A stretch of DNA of 64,000 nucleotides. Source: CALEMW01 sp035447065. Lineage in GTDB: Bacteria; Krumholzibacteriota; Krumholzibacteriia; LZORAL124-64-63. Below the pieces are notes generated by a model that saw only the letters and a program-made list of their open reading frames with translations, was not told where the DNA came from and ran no database searches. A program made the translations under genes and the position numbers. Shown here piece after piece: positions 17,259 to 26,539 of the stretch (positions within the stretch are counted from its first letter, which is position 1; the number at the start of each line of letters is the position of its first letter). The DNA lies in assembly GCA_035447065.1 (NCBI GenBank), contig DAOTGJ010000010.1, positions 1 to 64,000 of the forward strand, given 5' to 3'.

Positions 17259-19331
17259 CTAGACCTCCACGGGGGCGTCCACGGGCTCGGGCGCCACCAC
17301 CGTGTCGGGCTGGGGAACGGCGAGGCGCGCGGCCTTGCGCATCTCCTGCAGGTTCCAGGCGGCGTCGGCGTTGTCGGGATCGCGCTCCAGCACGCCGCGC
17401 AGGATGGCCTCGGCCTCGGCGCCGCGGCCCTGGCGCCACACGGCCACGGCCAGATCGTTGGCGGCGCGGGCGTGGGCCTCGTCCCACATCAGCACCCAGC
17501 GGAAGAGATGCTCGGCGTCGGCAAGACGGCCGGCCGCGAAGGCGCGCTCCCCGCGCTCCAGCACCAGCCGGCTCTCCGACGCGGCCGGCGCGATGGTCTG
17601 CACGCCCGCGGCCGTGGGCAGCGGATGGAAGTGCAGCACCGGATCGAACCCCTCGGCCAGGATGCGCTCCAGATCGAAGCGGCCGCCGTAGGGCGTGTCG
17701 GCGGGGATGCTCCACTTGGCCTTGAACACGTTCCACTTGGCCTCCAGCTCGGCGTCGTAGTCCACGCCCGCGGCGTCGAAGCTGCGGCTGCCGAAGTGGT
17801 GCACGAAGCAGTCGGTGGCGATCAGGGCCTGGGAGCCGGCCAGGAAGGCGCGCAGGCAGTAGTCGTTGTCCTCGAAGTTGCCGCGCCCGAAGCGCTCGTC
17901 CAGACCGCCGATGCGCGAGATCAGGTCGCGCGTGATGAGCAGGCAGAACCCGGTCAGCCACATGACCAGCTCGTCGTTGCCGCGGGTGGCCTCGCGGTGC
18001 ATGCGCGCGAAGAGGTCCAGGTCGCGCAGCGTGTCCTGGTCGTAGCCCACCTTGGGCAGCTTCTGGCTGCCGGCGATGCTGTTGCTCACGGCGCCCACGA
18101 GACCGGCCTGGGGATGGTCCGCCACGGCCTGCAGCAGGATCTCCAGCCAGTCCTCGGTGACCACGGTGTCGCTGTTGAGCAGCACCACGGCCTCGCCGCG
18201 CGCGAACGCCAGGCCCTGGTTGTTGCCGGCCGCGAAGCCGCGGTTCTCGGCGTTGTAGATGCCGTAGCAGTGCGCGTGCTCCGCGCAGAGGGCGCGCAGG
18301 TAGCCCGGCGTCCCGTCCGTGGAGCCGTTGTCCACGAAGATCAGCTCGTGACGCGGGTCGGTGTGCCGCAGCAGCGAATCCACGCAGCGCCGCGTGTACT
18401 CCAGGGCGTTGTGGGTGAGCACCACCACGGAGGCCGCGGGCTTCTCCGCGCGCGGCCGCGCGTCCGGGAAGCTCAGCCGCGGCTGGGCGTAGGTGCGGAT
18501 GGAGAAGGTGGGGGCCGGGGTGAAGCGGCCGTCCGCATCCTGGAAGTAGTCGGGCTCCACGCGGTCCAACCACCGCGACTGCAGCAGCGACACGTTGGCG
18601 TCCACGCGGCGCCAGCGCTCCTCGCCGCTCTGGGACTCGTAGTGCACCACCGTGCTCTCGGGCTGGTAGACCAGGCCCCAGCCTGCGGCGCCCAGGGTCA
18701 GGCAGAGGTCCAGATCCTCGTTGCCGTTCCAGTAGCCCTCATGGAAGCCGCCCGCGGCCGCGAAGGCCTCCGCGCGGACCAGCAGGCAGGCGGCGGTGAG
18801 GCCGCGCATGTGCTGGGGGTGGTTGGCGGGGCCGAAATCCGACGCCTTGCGGTAGCACAGGTGCTCGCCGGCCAGGAAGCGGCCGTGCTGCAGCTCCTTC
18901 ACCGTCAGGGCCACGCCGGCGTGCTGGATGCTGCCGTCGGGGAACAGGAGCTTGGAGCCGGCGGCGCCCACGGCGGGATCCAGGTCCAGCACGCGCGTCA
19001 GGGGCTCCAGCCAGTGGGGGGTGACCTCGGTGTCGTTGTTCAGGAACAGCAGATAAGGGTGCGAGGCCGCCGCGGCGCCGGCGTTGCAGGCGCGGGCGAA
19101 GCCCAGGTTGCCGTCGTGGAAGACGGCGCGGATGCGGCCGTCGTCCATCAGCTCGCGCAGCTCCTCGGCGGTCCCGTCCGTGGATCCGTTGTCCACCACG
19201 ATGATCTCCGCGGCGTCCGGCGGCGTATGCTTGAAGACCGACGCCAGGCACTGACGCGTGAGGTCCAGCCGGTCGTAGACCGGGATGATGATCGAGACGG
19301 GCGTCGGCGTGCGCTTCTCCGCGATGAACAT
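17259..19331 (-). CDS. Double GT2 glycosyltransferase with C-terminal TPR region
   Basis: The 690-aa protein contains two complete GT-A domains in tandem. The first starts PVSIIIPVYDRLDLTRQCL with VDNGSTDGT and the metal site LFLNNDTEVT. The second starts ASVVVLTHNALEYTRRCV, again with VDNGSTDGT, and has VVLLNSDTVVT and a GGLDERFGRGNFEDNDYCLR acceptor-side motif typical of GT2 chain-extending enzymes. The last 110 residues are TPR-like. Tandem GT2 domains suggest a polymerase or a bifunctional enzyme adding two sugars in turn. GGAGGAG precedes the ATG at 19331. It is monocistronic and on the opposite strand from the sulfotransferase block, 4 kb away. Confidence 0.85.
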   Translation of the reverse strand: MFIAEKRTPTPVSIIIPVYDRLDLTRQCLASVFKHTPPDAAEIIVVDNGSTDGTAEELRELMDDGRIRAVFHDGNLGFARACNAGAAAASHPYLLFLNNDTEVTPHWLEPLTRVLDLDPAVGAAGSKLLFPDGSIQHAGVALTVKELQHGRFLAGEHLCYRKASDFGPANHPQHMRGLTAACLLVRAEAFAAAGGFHEGYWNGNEDLDLCLTLGAAGWGLVYQPESTVVHYESQSGEERWRRVDANVSLLQSRWLDRVEPDYFQDADGRFTPAPTFSIRTYAQPRLSFPDARPRAEKPAASVVVLTHNALEYTRRCVDSLLRHTDPRHELIFVDNGSTDGTPGYLRALCAEHAHCYGIYNAENRGFAAGNNQGLAFARGEAVVLLNSDTVVTEDWLEILLQAVADHPQAGLVGAVSNSIAGSQKLPKVGYDQDTLRDLDLFARMHREATRGNDELVMWLTGFCLLITRDLISRIGGLDERFGRGNFEDNDYCLRAFLAGSQALIATDCFVHHFGSRSFDAAGVDYDAELEAKWNVFKAKWSIPADTPYGGRFDLERILAEGFDPVLHFHPLPTAAGVQTIAPAASESRLVLERGERAFAAGRLADAEHLFRWVLMWDEAHARAANDLAVAVWRQGRGAEAEAILRGVLERDPDNADAAWNLQEMRKAARLAVPQPDTVVAPEPVDAPVEV

Positions 19332-19510
19332 GGGGCTCCTCCAGCAGGGGTCGTTCCGGTGTCGAGCGTCCCTCTGCAGGAACCGGACCACCGGCGCGAC
19401 GACGCGGAGGCTGCCGCATGTTCTCCATCCCGTTGTCCCGCAACACGATGAGCATCGGGCCGGGGAGGCCGTACTCCGGCGCCCCGGGTTCCCCGGAGGG
19501 GAGAATCCGG

Positions 19511-19520
19511 CCACCGGTGG
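19511..19520. repeat. Ten-base palindrome CCACCGGTGG in a gene-free gap
   Basis: The 282-bp gap between the double glycosyltransferase and the tricorn gene holds this perfect palindrome and the terminator just downstream of it. No promoter with good hexamers is seen. Confidence 0.3.
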
Positions 19521-19560
19521 GCGTGATCTGGACACCTGAGCCCTGCGGCCCGGAACGCAG

Positions 19561-19584
19561 AAGGGGGCCCCGTGGGGCCCCCTT
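19561..19584 (-). terminator. Terminator hairpin downstream of the tricorn gene
   Basis: AAGGGGGCCCC (19561-19571) pairs with GGGGCCCCCTT (19574-19584), giving a perfect 11-bp inverted repeat with a tight centre. It lies 30 bp after the tricorn stop codon on the minus strand. Confidence 0.75.
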
Positions 19585-19613
19585 CGCGGCATCGTCCAGG
19601 TTGCGGCCGGCGC

Positions 19614-22600
19614 CTAGCGGTCGCGCGGGAAGCGCGGCGCGTCGGGCAGCTCCTTGCGGTCGCGCACCTCCTGGAGCAGCACCTCCACGGCCCGCTCCAG
19701 CTGCGGATCGCGGCCCTGGCGCACCAGGTGCGGCAGGTTGTCCACCACGATGTCCGGATCCACGCCGTGGTTCTCCACGTCCCACTCGCCTTCCAGGTTG
19801 TAGAGGCCGAACTCGGGGAAGGTCACGCTGCCGCCGTCCATCAGGGGGATGCCCGTGCTGATGCCGATCAGGCCGCCCCAGGTCCGCGTGCCCACCACCT
19901 TGCCCAGCTTGTAGCGCTGGAAGTAGTAGGGCAGGGCGTCGCCGCCGGAGCCCGCGTGGGAGTTGCTGACCATGACCATGGGTCCGTTGAAGGCGTTGCC
20001 CGGCGTGCGCCAGTTCTGGCCGTAGCGGGGCTTCCACATGTTGAGGAACTCGCCCTTGAGGACGGCCATGAGGAAGTCGGGGATGAACCCGCCCGCGTTG
20101 TAGCGCTCGTCGATGACCAGGCCCTCCATCCGCGTCTGCGGATAGTAGCCCTTGGCGAAGGCCTGCACGCCGGCCACCGCCGTGTTGGGCAGGTGGAAGT
20201 AGCCGAACTTCCCGTCCGACATCTCCGCCACCAGCCGCCGGTTGCCTTCCACCCAGGCGGTGTAGCGCAGGCCCAGGTCGTTGCGGACGGGCTCCACGGT
20301 CACGTCGCGGCGCTCCTCGTCCTTGCCGCCGGCCACCGTCAGGGTCACCTGACGGCCGGTCTTGCCCTCGAAGAGGCTGTACGGGTTGACGTCCGCGGTC
20401 AGCTCCACGCCGTCCACGGCCAGCAGCAGGTCGCCCTCGTTCACGTCCAGGCCGGGGGCGGCCAGGGGCGTGGCGTCGTCGGAGTTCCAGTCGCGCTCCG
20501 TGAGGATGTTGACCAGGCGGTAGCGGTCGCCGTCGCGGCGGAAGTCGCAGCCCAGCAGGCCCACGCCCACGCGCTCGGCCCGCGGCGCCTCCATGGAGCC
20601 GCGCACGTACGAGTGGCCGGCGCCCAGCTCGGAGATGAGCTCGCCCAGCAGGTAGTCCAGGTCGCGGCGGTCGCTCACGTACGGCACCAGCTGGCCGTAG
20701 CGCTCGCGCATGCGCTTCCAGTCCACGCCGTGCATGCCCGGGTCGTAGAAGTAGTCGCCCTCCAGGCGCCAGGCGTCGGTGAACACCTCGGCCCACTCCT
20801 CGCCGGGCACCGCGCGGGCGCGCATCTCCTGCACGCGCAGGGGCTTCTTGGCGGGCTTCTGATCCGGGGCGGCGCTCACGATGCCCCAGCTGCCGCGGGC
20901 GGTGTACAGGACCTTCTTGCCGTCGGCGCTCAGGGTGTAGCCGTTGCAGCCGTCCAGCACCGTCTTGGCCTCGCGCTCCTCCATGTCGAAGAGCATGAGC
21001 GACGGCGTCTCGGCGGCCTGGGGCGCGCTCATGTAGAAGAGCTTGCCCGACGCGGCCCGCAGGGCGAAGTAGTTGCCCGGCTCCACGGCCAGCTCCACGA
21101 TGCGCCCGCCCAGGCCGTCCAGGTCGATGCGCGTGGCCTCCTTCTCGTCCGCGTCCTTCTTCTCCTCGTCGTCCTTCTTGCCGTCCTTCTTCTCCTCCTC
21201 GCCGTCCGCGTCGTCCTTCTTCTCGTCCTCGTCCTCGAAGGCCACCTCGTCGCTCTGGGGCGGGAAGGGATGCTCGCCGTCGGCGGCCAGGACCAGCAGG
21301 TAGAGGCCGTCCTGCTCGGTCCAGTGCGGGTCCATGGTGTAGCCGCCGAACTGGGGGTTGAAGTGGCGGGCGGAGGTGAAGAAGAGGTACTTGCCGTCCG
21401 GATCGAAGGCCGGCGAGGCGTCGTCGGTCAGGCCCGAGGTCACGCGGGTGCGGTCGCCGCTCTCGGTGTCGTAGAGGAACAGGCTGCGGAAGCCGTTCTC
21501 CTCGCCGCGGGCGTAGGCGATCCAGCGGCTGTCGGGGCTGAACGAGGCCGCGAACTGGCGGCCGGTGGGATCGGTGTCGATGTCCTTGCTCTTGCCCGAC
21601 TCCAGCTCCACCAGGCGCATGGTGCGCGAGGCGTCGTAGGTCAGCAGCGACTCGCTGTCGGGGGACCAGGCGCAGTCCGTGTAGTAGGTCTTGCTGCCCT
21701 TGGTCACCTGGCGGGCCTCGCCGGTGCCGTCGCTGCGCCGCACGGTCAGCTCGTACTCGCCGGAGGCGTCGGAGAAGTAGGCCACCCACTTGCCGTCGGG
21801 CGACCAGCTGGGATGGCGCTCGTGCACGCCCGGGGTGCCGCTGAGGTTGCGCACGTCGCCCTTCTCGGCGGGCACGGTGAAGAGCTCGCCGCGGGCCTCG
21901 AAGACGGCGCGGTTCGCATCGGGGCCCAGGTCGGCGCCGCGGATCTGGCCGGCGGCCTCCACGTAGTGGGGGCGGGCGCGGAAGCGGTCGTCGCGCAGGG
22001 TCACGCGCAGGCGGCGGGTCTTCTTGGTGGCGGTGTCCAGCACGTACAGCCAGCCGCCGTTCTCGTACACGATGCGGCCGCCGTCGCCCAGGCTCGGCAG
22101 CTTCACGTCGTACTCGTCATGGTCGGTGATCTGCTCGAAGCGGCCGTCGCCCGTGCGGTAGGCCCAGATCTGCAGGCGGCCGGTGCGGTCGCTGTTGAAG
22201 TAGATCGTGTCGCCGCTCCACATGGGGAAGTTCTCGCTGCCGGGCCAGTCGGTCACCTGGCGGGTGTCGTCGGCCTTGAAGTCGTAGATCCAGATGTTCT
22301 GGGCCATGCCGCCCTTGTAGCGCTTCCAGGTGCGTCCCTCGCGGGTGATGCGGTTGTAGGCCAGCTGGGTGCCGTCGGCGTTCCAGCTGGAGAGGCCGCC
22401 GGTGGGCAGGCCCAGGGACTCGGGCAGGCCGCCGTCCACGGACACGCGCCAGAGGTTGGCCTCGCGCGGGGTGGAGCTGTCGCGGCTGCTCTGGAAGCGC
22501 ACGTGCTTGCCGTCGGGCTCCCAGTCGATGACCCGGTCCGGGTAGGGATGCCAGGTCAGGCGTCGGGGCTCGCCGCCCTCGGCGGGGATCACGTAGACGT

Positions 22601-22871
22601 CGTTGTTGCCGTCGTAGTCGCCGGAGAAGGCGATCCACCTGCCGTCGGGGGAGAACTTGGGCTGGCTCTCGGTGCCCACGTGGGAGGTCAGGCGGCGCGC
22701 CTCGCCGCCCTGGGCGGAGACGAGCCAGAGGTCGCCTCCGTGCACGAAGACGACCTTGTCGCCGTGCAGGTCCGGATTGCGCAGCAGGCGCATGTCCGTG
22801 GGATCGAAGTCGGCGCCCAGGGCGGCGGTCGCCGACAGGGCCAGCAGGAGGATGGTGAGCAGTCGGGTCAT
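19614..22871 (-). CDS. Tricorn-type S41 protease with beta-propeller and PDZ domains
   Basis: This 1085-aa protein matches tricorn core protease, which cleaves oligopeptides. A signal peptide (1-19) sends it out of the cytoplasm. Residues 25-540 form TolB/WD40-like propeller repeats (SPDGRWIAFSGDYDGNND, SPDGKWVAYFSD and others). A lysine/aspartate/glutamate-rich segment follows at about 540-585. The C-terminal half holds a core domain, PDZ (NEGDLLLAVDGVELTADVNP) and an S41 peptidase. The catalytic set is readable: His753 in GAGHSY, Ser975 in NSHAGSGGD and Glu1033 in GEWDVENHGVDPD, matching tricorn H746/S965/E1023. The ATG at 22871 follows GAGGAG. The position equivalent to tricorn Asp966 is Gly976. 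Confidence 0.9.
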   Translation of the reverse strand: MTRLLTILLLALSATAALGADFDPTDMRLLRNPDLHGDKVVFVHGGDLWLVSAQGGEARRLTSHVGTESQPKFSPDGRWIAFSGDYDGNNDVYVIPAEGGEPRRLTWHPYPDRVIDWEPDGKHVRFQSSRDSSTPREANLWRVSVDGGLPESLGLPTGGLSSWNADGTQLAYNRITREGRTWKRYKGGMAQNIWIYDFKADDTRQVTDWPGSENFPMWSGDTIYFNSDRTGRLQIWAYRTGDGRFEQITDHDEYDVKLPSLGDGGRIVYENGGWLYVLDTATKKTRRLRVTLRDDRFRARPHYVEAAGQIRGADLGPDANRAVFEARGELFTVPAEKGDVRNLSGTPGVHERHPSWSPDGKWVAYFSDASGEYELTVRRSDGTGEARQVTKGSKTYYTDCAWSPDSESLLTYDASRTMRLVELESGKSKDIDTDPTGRQFAASFSPDSRWIAYARGEENGFRSLFLYDTESGDRTRVTSGLTDDASPAFDPDGKYLFFTSARHFNPQFGGYTMDPHWTEQDGLYLLVLAADGEHPFPPQSDEVAFEDEDEKKDDADGEEEKKDGKKDDEEKKDADEKEATRIDLDGLGGRIVELAVEPGNYFALRAASGKLFYMSAPQAAETPSLMLFDMEEREAKTVLDGCNGYTLSADGKKVLYTARGSWGIVSAAPDQKPAKKPLRVQEMRARAVPGEEWAEVFTDAWRLEGDYFYDPGMHGVDWKRMRERYGQLVPYVSDRRDLDYLLGELISELGAGHSYVRGSMEAPRAERVGVGLLGCDFRRDGDRYRLVNILTERDWNSDDATPLAAPGLDVNEGDLLLAVDGVELTADVNPYSLFEGKTGRQVTLTVAGGKDEERRDVTVEPVRNDLGLRYTAWVEGNRRLVAEMSDGKFGYFHLPNTAVAGVQAFAKGYYPQTRMEGLVIDERYNAGGFIPDFLMAVLKGEFLNMWKPRYGQNWRTPGNAFNGPMVMVSNSHAGSGGDALPYYFQRYKLGKVVGTRTWGGLIGISTGIPLMDGGSVTFPEFGLYNLEGEWDVENHGVDPDIVVDNLPHLVRQGRDPQLERAVEVLLQEVRDRKELPDAPRFPRDR
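21120..21245 (-). repeat. Acidic/lysine low-complexity stretch inside the tricorn protein
   Basis: About 40 consecutive codons are almost all Asp, Glu or Lys (for example EEEKKDGKKDDEEKKDADEKE). It sits between the second propeller and the core domain, where bacterial tricorn homologues often carry a charged linker. Confidence 0.7.
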
Positions 22872-22974
22872 GACGTCTCCTCGGGAGCGGTCCGTGAGCG
22901 TTCGGGATGGACGGGGATGCGGCTGGGCCGACCGGTTCACAACGCAGCCGCGCGCAGGATGTTGCAGGGATTCG

Positions 22975-23002
22975 GGACGGCCCTCCCGGGGGAGGGCCGT
23001 CC
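22975..23002 (-). terminator. Terminator hairpin after the FG-GAP subtilase
   Basis: GGACGGCCCTCCC (22975-22987) pairs perfectly with GGGAGGGCCGTCC (22990-23002) over 13 bp. It is 12 bases beyond the minus-strand stop at 23015 and upstream of the tricorn start, so the two protease genes are probably separate transcripts. Confidence 0.82.
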
Positions 23003-23014
23003 GTCGGTTCGGGG

Positions 23015-26000
23015 CTACCTGATCAGGGTCATGCGGCCCACGGCGCGGCGGCCGTCGGCGTGCACCACGGCGTAGTACGCGCCCGAGGGCAGGGCGCGCC
23101 CGCCGTCGTCGCGGCCGTCCCAGCGCAGGGCGCGCTCGCCGGCGGGCTGGGCCAGGCCGCGGGCCAGGGTGCGCACGCGGCGGCCGGCCACGTCCACCAC
23201 GTGGGCGTCCACGCGGGCGTCGCGCGCCAGCACGAAGCGGATCTCCGTGGACGGGTTGAACGGGTTGGGGCGGTTGGCCAGCAGCCGCAGGCCGCCGGCC
23301 GCGGGGGCGTCGTCCACGGCCACCACCAGGCCCTCCACCACGGTCAGCACCCGGTCCGCGGCCACGCCCGTCAGCACCTGCGACGTGCCGGCCGGCCACA
23401 GGATCTCCACCGTGTCGGCCGCGGCGGCGGCGCCCAGGCCGAAGGCCACGCGGAACGAGTTCTGGGACAGGTGCCCCTCGCCCGCGCGCACCTCGCGCCA
23501 CTGGGTCACGCCGCCGGCGGTCAGGCGCACGCGTGCGCCCACGGCGTCGCGGTTGGAGTCCACGCCCACCAGGTCCAGGTGGAGCCAGTGGTTGCCGTTG
23601 TCGGTGCCGTTGCGGATCAGCTTGTTGGCGCCGTCGGCGGCCAGGTACACGTCCAGGTCGCCGTCGCCGTCGTAGTCGGCCCAGGCGCAGGCGGTGCTCG
23701 CGCCGGCGGTGGGCGGCAGGCCGGTGTTCACGTACGAGAAGCCGCCGGCGCCGTCGTTCTCCAGCAGCAGGTCGGGCTGGTTGGAGCGGCAGACCCAGAG
23801 GTCCAGGTCGGCGTCGTTGTCGAAGTCCACCCAGGCCGCGCCCACGCCGTTGCCGGTGTCGCCCACGGCGCCGCCGATGACCGGCGTGAAGCCGGAGCCG
23901 GTGTTGCGGAACAGGATGTCGGCGGCGGCGGTGTTGGCCAGGTAGAGGTCCATGAGGCCGTCGTTGTTGTAGTCGCCCCAGGCCGCGCCCTGGCTGTTGG
24001 CGGAGCTGCCCAGGGTGCCCGCGGTGATGTCGCTGAAGCCGAAGGTGCCGGCGTTCTCCAGCAGCACGTTGGCGCCGGTGCGGTTCCAGAGGTAGACGTC
24101 CTGGTCGCCGTCGTTGTCCAGGTCGGTCCAGGTGGCGCCCACGCCCGTGCCCGCGTTGGCCGGCAGGCCGCCGGTGGTGAAGAAGAAGTACGTGCCGCCG
24201 CCCACGTCGCCGAAGTTGCGCAGCAGGGCGTTGGCGGTGCCGTCGTTGACCAGGTAGAGGTCCAGCAGGCCGTCCAGGTTGTAGTCCGTCCAGCACACGC
24301 CGCGGCCGGCGCCGCCGTCGTTCAGGGGGCTGGTGGCCACGTTGGTGAACGCGCCGCCGTCGTTGCGCAGCAGCTGGTTGGCCTGGCCGTCGCGCGAGAG
24401 GTACACGTCGCGGTCGCCGTCGTTGTCGTAATCGCCCCAGACGGCGGCGCGGGTGGGGCCGGCGTCGGCCAGGGCGCCGGCGGCGACGTCCGTGAAGGCG
24501 CCGCCGTCGTTGCGCAGCAGCAGGTTGGCGGCGCCGTCGTTCACCACGTACAGGTCGGGGTCGCCGTCGGCGTCCACGTCCACGAAGGTCACGGCGCTGG
24601 TGGCCTCGGCCCCCGCGAGCACCGCGTCGCTCACGTCCTCCCAGGCGGGTGCGGGGGCGTCGGCGCCCGTCACCACGATGGAGTAGGGCTGCGACCCGGT
24701 CAGCGGACCCTCGTGGGTCACGCGCAGGGTGATGGCGCCGGCGCCCTGGGCGCCGATGCGGATCTGCTCCACGTTGTCGCGGTCGTTGTCGCCGGTGGTG
24801 GCGGCGGCGCCCGGGTCGGCCGGGTCCAGCACCCAGGGCAGGAAGGTGGAGGCGTCCTGATCGATGCTCATGTCCAGGTCGTTGATCAGCATCAGGTCCG
24901 TGGGGTCCAGGGCGTCGGCCGCCGGGAAGCCCGGCCGGTCCGCCCACACCAGGGTGGCCCGCAGCGGCTCGCCGGGACGCGGAATGAGCGTGAACTCGTC
25001 CGTGCCGCCCGAGGTCAGGACGGCCTCCAGCACCACGGCGTCGGCGATGGCCTCCGCGGCCGCACGGGTGTTCATCAGGCCCCAGCCGAAGCGGTAGTCG
25101 GGGCCGTCGGCCGCGCCGGCCTCGTCGCAGGTGTGCAGGATCAGGGCCTTCATGGTGCTGGCCTGGGGGTAGGCGTCGCGCACGTTGCGGTAGCGCTCGT
25201 GCAGCAGGGCGACGGAGCCCGTCACGCTGGGCGTGGACATGGACGTGCCGCTGAGGCTGGCGTAGGAGGCGTCGCCGCTGGAGTAGGCGCTGGTCAGGCC
25301 CACGCCGTTGGCCACCAGGTCGGGCTTGATGCGGCCGTCGTCGGTGGGGCCGTAGCTGGTGAAGGCGCTGGCGGTCACGTCGCCCGGAGCGGTCCAGCCC
25401 GCGGCCAGGTCGTTCACCGCGCCCACCACCAGGATGTTCTTGGCGGTGCTGCGCGGGGAGAGGGTGTCGAAGCCGGTGGCGCCGCCGTCGGGGTCGCGGA
25501 TGGCCGTGCTCTCCACCCACTCGGTGCCGTTGTACACGAAGTGCGTGCCGCCGGGGGTGGGGCCGGTCTCGTTGCGGTGGTTGCCCGCCGACTTGCAGAC
25601 CAGGTAGCTGGGGGCGGCCAGCGCCAGGGCGTCCCAGCCGGCCGCGTCGGCGTCGTAGAAGCCGAAGCGGTAGTCCTCGGTGGGGCTGATGCCGGGGTTG
25701 CCGTACCAGTACCAGGCGCCCTCGGTGCTGTTCCAGCTCCAGCCCACGGCCACGCCGTAGGAGTGGTTGCTCACAAGCATGCCGTTGCCGGCGGCGGTGG
25801 TCATCTCCGCGTTGTCGTTGGTCCACTCGTGGGCCGAAAGGGGCGCGGCGTAGGCCATGCCGTTGGCCGCCAGGTTGACGCCCGCGCCGATGATGGTGCC
25901 GGCCACGTGGGTGGCGTGGCCGCTCAGGATGGACGCCCCGTCCACCTGGATCACGCGACCGCCGAACTCCTGATGGGTCAGCCGCACGCCGCCGCCGTCC

Positions 26001-26356
26001 CAGATGCCCACGCGGCCGGATTCCAAGGTGCCGCCGCTCAGGTTGAAGGGCGCGTTCCACACGTCGTCCGTGGAGATGGTGCGGGCGGCGTTGAGGTTGT
26101 CGGTCTGGAAGTAGATGGGCCAGCCCAGGCGGTCCATGCCCATGAGCTGCACGGACGGGTCCTCGCGCAGGGCGCGGGCGGCCGGGGCGTCCGAGGCGTC
26201 CAGGGTGCGGAAGGCCGCGTTGCGGCGGAGCTCGGCCTCGGCCCGGAAGCGGGCCGCGAGGTCGGGCAGGGACTCGATGTCGGACGCGGCGGCCAGGGTC
26301 GGCAGCAGCATCAGGGCCAGCATCAGGGCCGGCAGGCGGGTCGCGAGCGGTCTCAT
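23015..26356 (-). CDS. Secreted S8 subtilase with FG-GAP repeats, ASPIC domain and FlgD-like C-terminus
   Basis: The 1113-aa exported protein has a signal peptide (1-24) and an S8 peptidase domain with Asp120 (VGIWDGGGV), His147 (GHATHVAGT) and Ser372 (LSGTSMSTPSV). A beta-rich region follows, then seven FG-GAP/VCBS repeats, each with a DxDxDGDxD-type calcium loop, an ASPIC/UnbV domain (NHWLHLDLVGVDSNRDAVGA) and a terminal FlgD-Ig-like domain with NRPNPFNPSTEIRF. That last domain is the type-IX-style sorting or surface-attachment module of FCB bacteria. The aspartate motif is DGGG rather than the usual D-[ST]-G, which is odd but the other residues are intact. The ATG at 26356 has GAGGAG upstream. 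Confidence 0.88.
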   Translation of the reverse strand: MRPLATRLPALMLALMLLPTLAAASDIESLPDLAARFRAEAELRRNAAFRTLDASDAPAARALREDPSVQLMGMDRLGWPIYFQTDNLNAARTISTDDVWNAPFNLSGGTLESGRVGIWDGGGVRLTHQEFGGRVIQVDGASILSGHATHVAGTIIGAGVNLAANGMAYAAPLSAHEWTNDNAEMTTAAGNGMLVSNHSYGVAVGWSWNSTEGAWYWYGNPGISPTEDYRFGFYDADAAGWDALALAAPSYLVCKSAGNHRNETGPTPGGTHFVYNGTEWVESTAIRDPDGGATGFDTLSPRSTAKNILVVGAVNDLAAGWTAPGDVTASAFTSYGPTDDGRIKPDLVANGVGLTSAYSSGDASYASLSGTSMSTPSVTGSVALLHERYRNVRDAYPQASTMKALILHTCDEAGAADGPDYRFGWGLMNTRAAAEAIADAVVLEAVLTSGGTDEFTLIPRPGEPLRATLVWADRPGFPAADALDPTDLMLINDLDMSIDQDASTFLPWVLDPADPGAAATTGDNDRDNVEQIRIGAQGAGAITLRVTHEGPLTGSQPYSIVVTGADAPAPAWEDVSDAVLAGAEATSAVTFVDVDADGDPDLYVVNDGAANLLLRNDGGAFTDVAAGALADAGPTRAAVWGDYDNDGDRDVYLSRDGQANQLLRNDGGAFTNVATSPLNDGGAGRGVCWTDYNLDGLLDLYLVNDGTANALLRNFGDVGGGTYFFFTTGGLPANAGTGVGATWTDLDNDGDQDVYLWNRTGANVLLENAGTFGFSDITAGTLGSSANSQGAAWGDYNNDGLMDLYLANTAAADILFRNTGSGFTPVIGGAVGDTGNGVGAAWVDFDNDADLDLWVCRSNQPDLLLENDGAGGFSYVNTGLPPTAGASTACAWADYDGDGDLDVYLAADGANKLIRNGTDNGNHWLHLDLVGVDSNRDAVGARVRLTAGGVTQWREVRAGEGHLSQNSFRVAFGLGAAAAADTVEILWPAGTSQVLTGVAADRVLTVVEGLVVAVDDAPAAGGLRLLANRPNPFNPSTEIRFVLARDARVDAHVVDVAGRRVRTLARGLAQPAGERALRWDGRDDGGRALPSGAYYAVVHADGRRAVGRMTLIR
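23637..24592 (-). repeat. Array of seven FG-GAP/VCBS repeats
   Basis: Seven copies of a roughly 45-residue unit carry a calcium-binding-like loop such as DYDNDGDRDVYL, DYNNDGLMDLYL and DFDNDADLDLWV. The DNA of several units is also alike, with recurring CCGTCGTTGCGCAGCAG blocks, so the array grew by duplication. Confidence 0.8.
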
Positions 26357-26508
26357 GAGGCACTCCTCGGGGCGTGTGGGGTCCACGGACTGCGCCGGAT
26401 GCCGGCTCCGCGCCGCGGGGTCGTGGCGGGTCCGGTGGGGGCGTGATCTCGGCGCCGAGATGAGGCGGGGCGGTCCCGGATGCAGGATCCGGCCACAGTG
26501 TAGCGGAA

Positions 26509-26534
26509 AGCGGGGCCCCTGGCGAGGCCCCGCT
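26509..26534 (-). terminator. Terminator hairpin after the D,D-carboxypeptidase
   Basis: AGCGGGGCC (26509-26517) and GGCCCCGCT (26526-26534) form a perfect 9-bp stem with an 8-nt loop, just past the minus-strand stop at 26540. Confidence 0.75.
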
Positions 26535-26539
26535 GGGGA

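Noticed and set aside
22872..26363. Long open frame continuing upstream of the tricorn gene through the whole subtilase gene
   Set aside because: High GC keeps alternative frames open. The subtilase frame has coherent domains, while the shifted frame gives Arg/Pro/Gly-rich nonsense. The tricorn signal peptide and ribosome site at 22871 fix the start.
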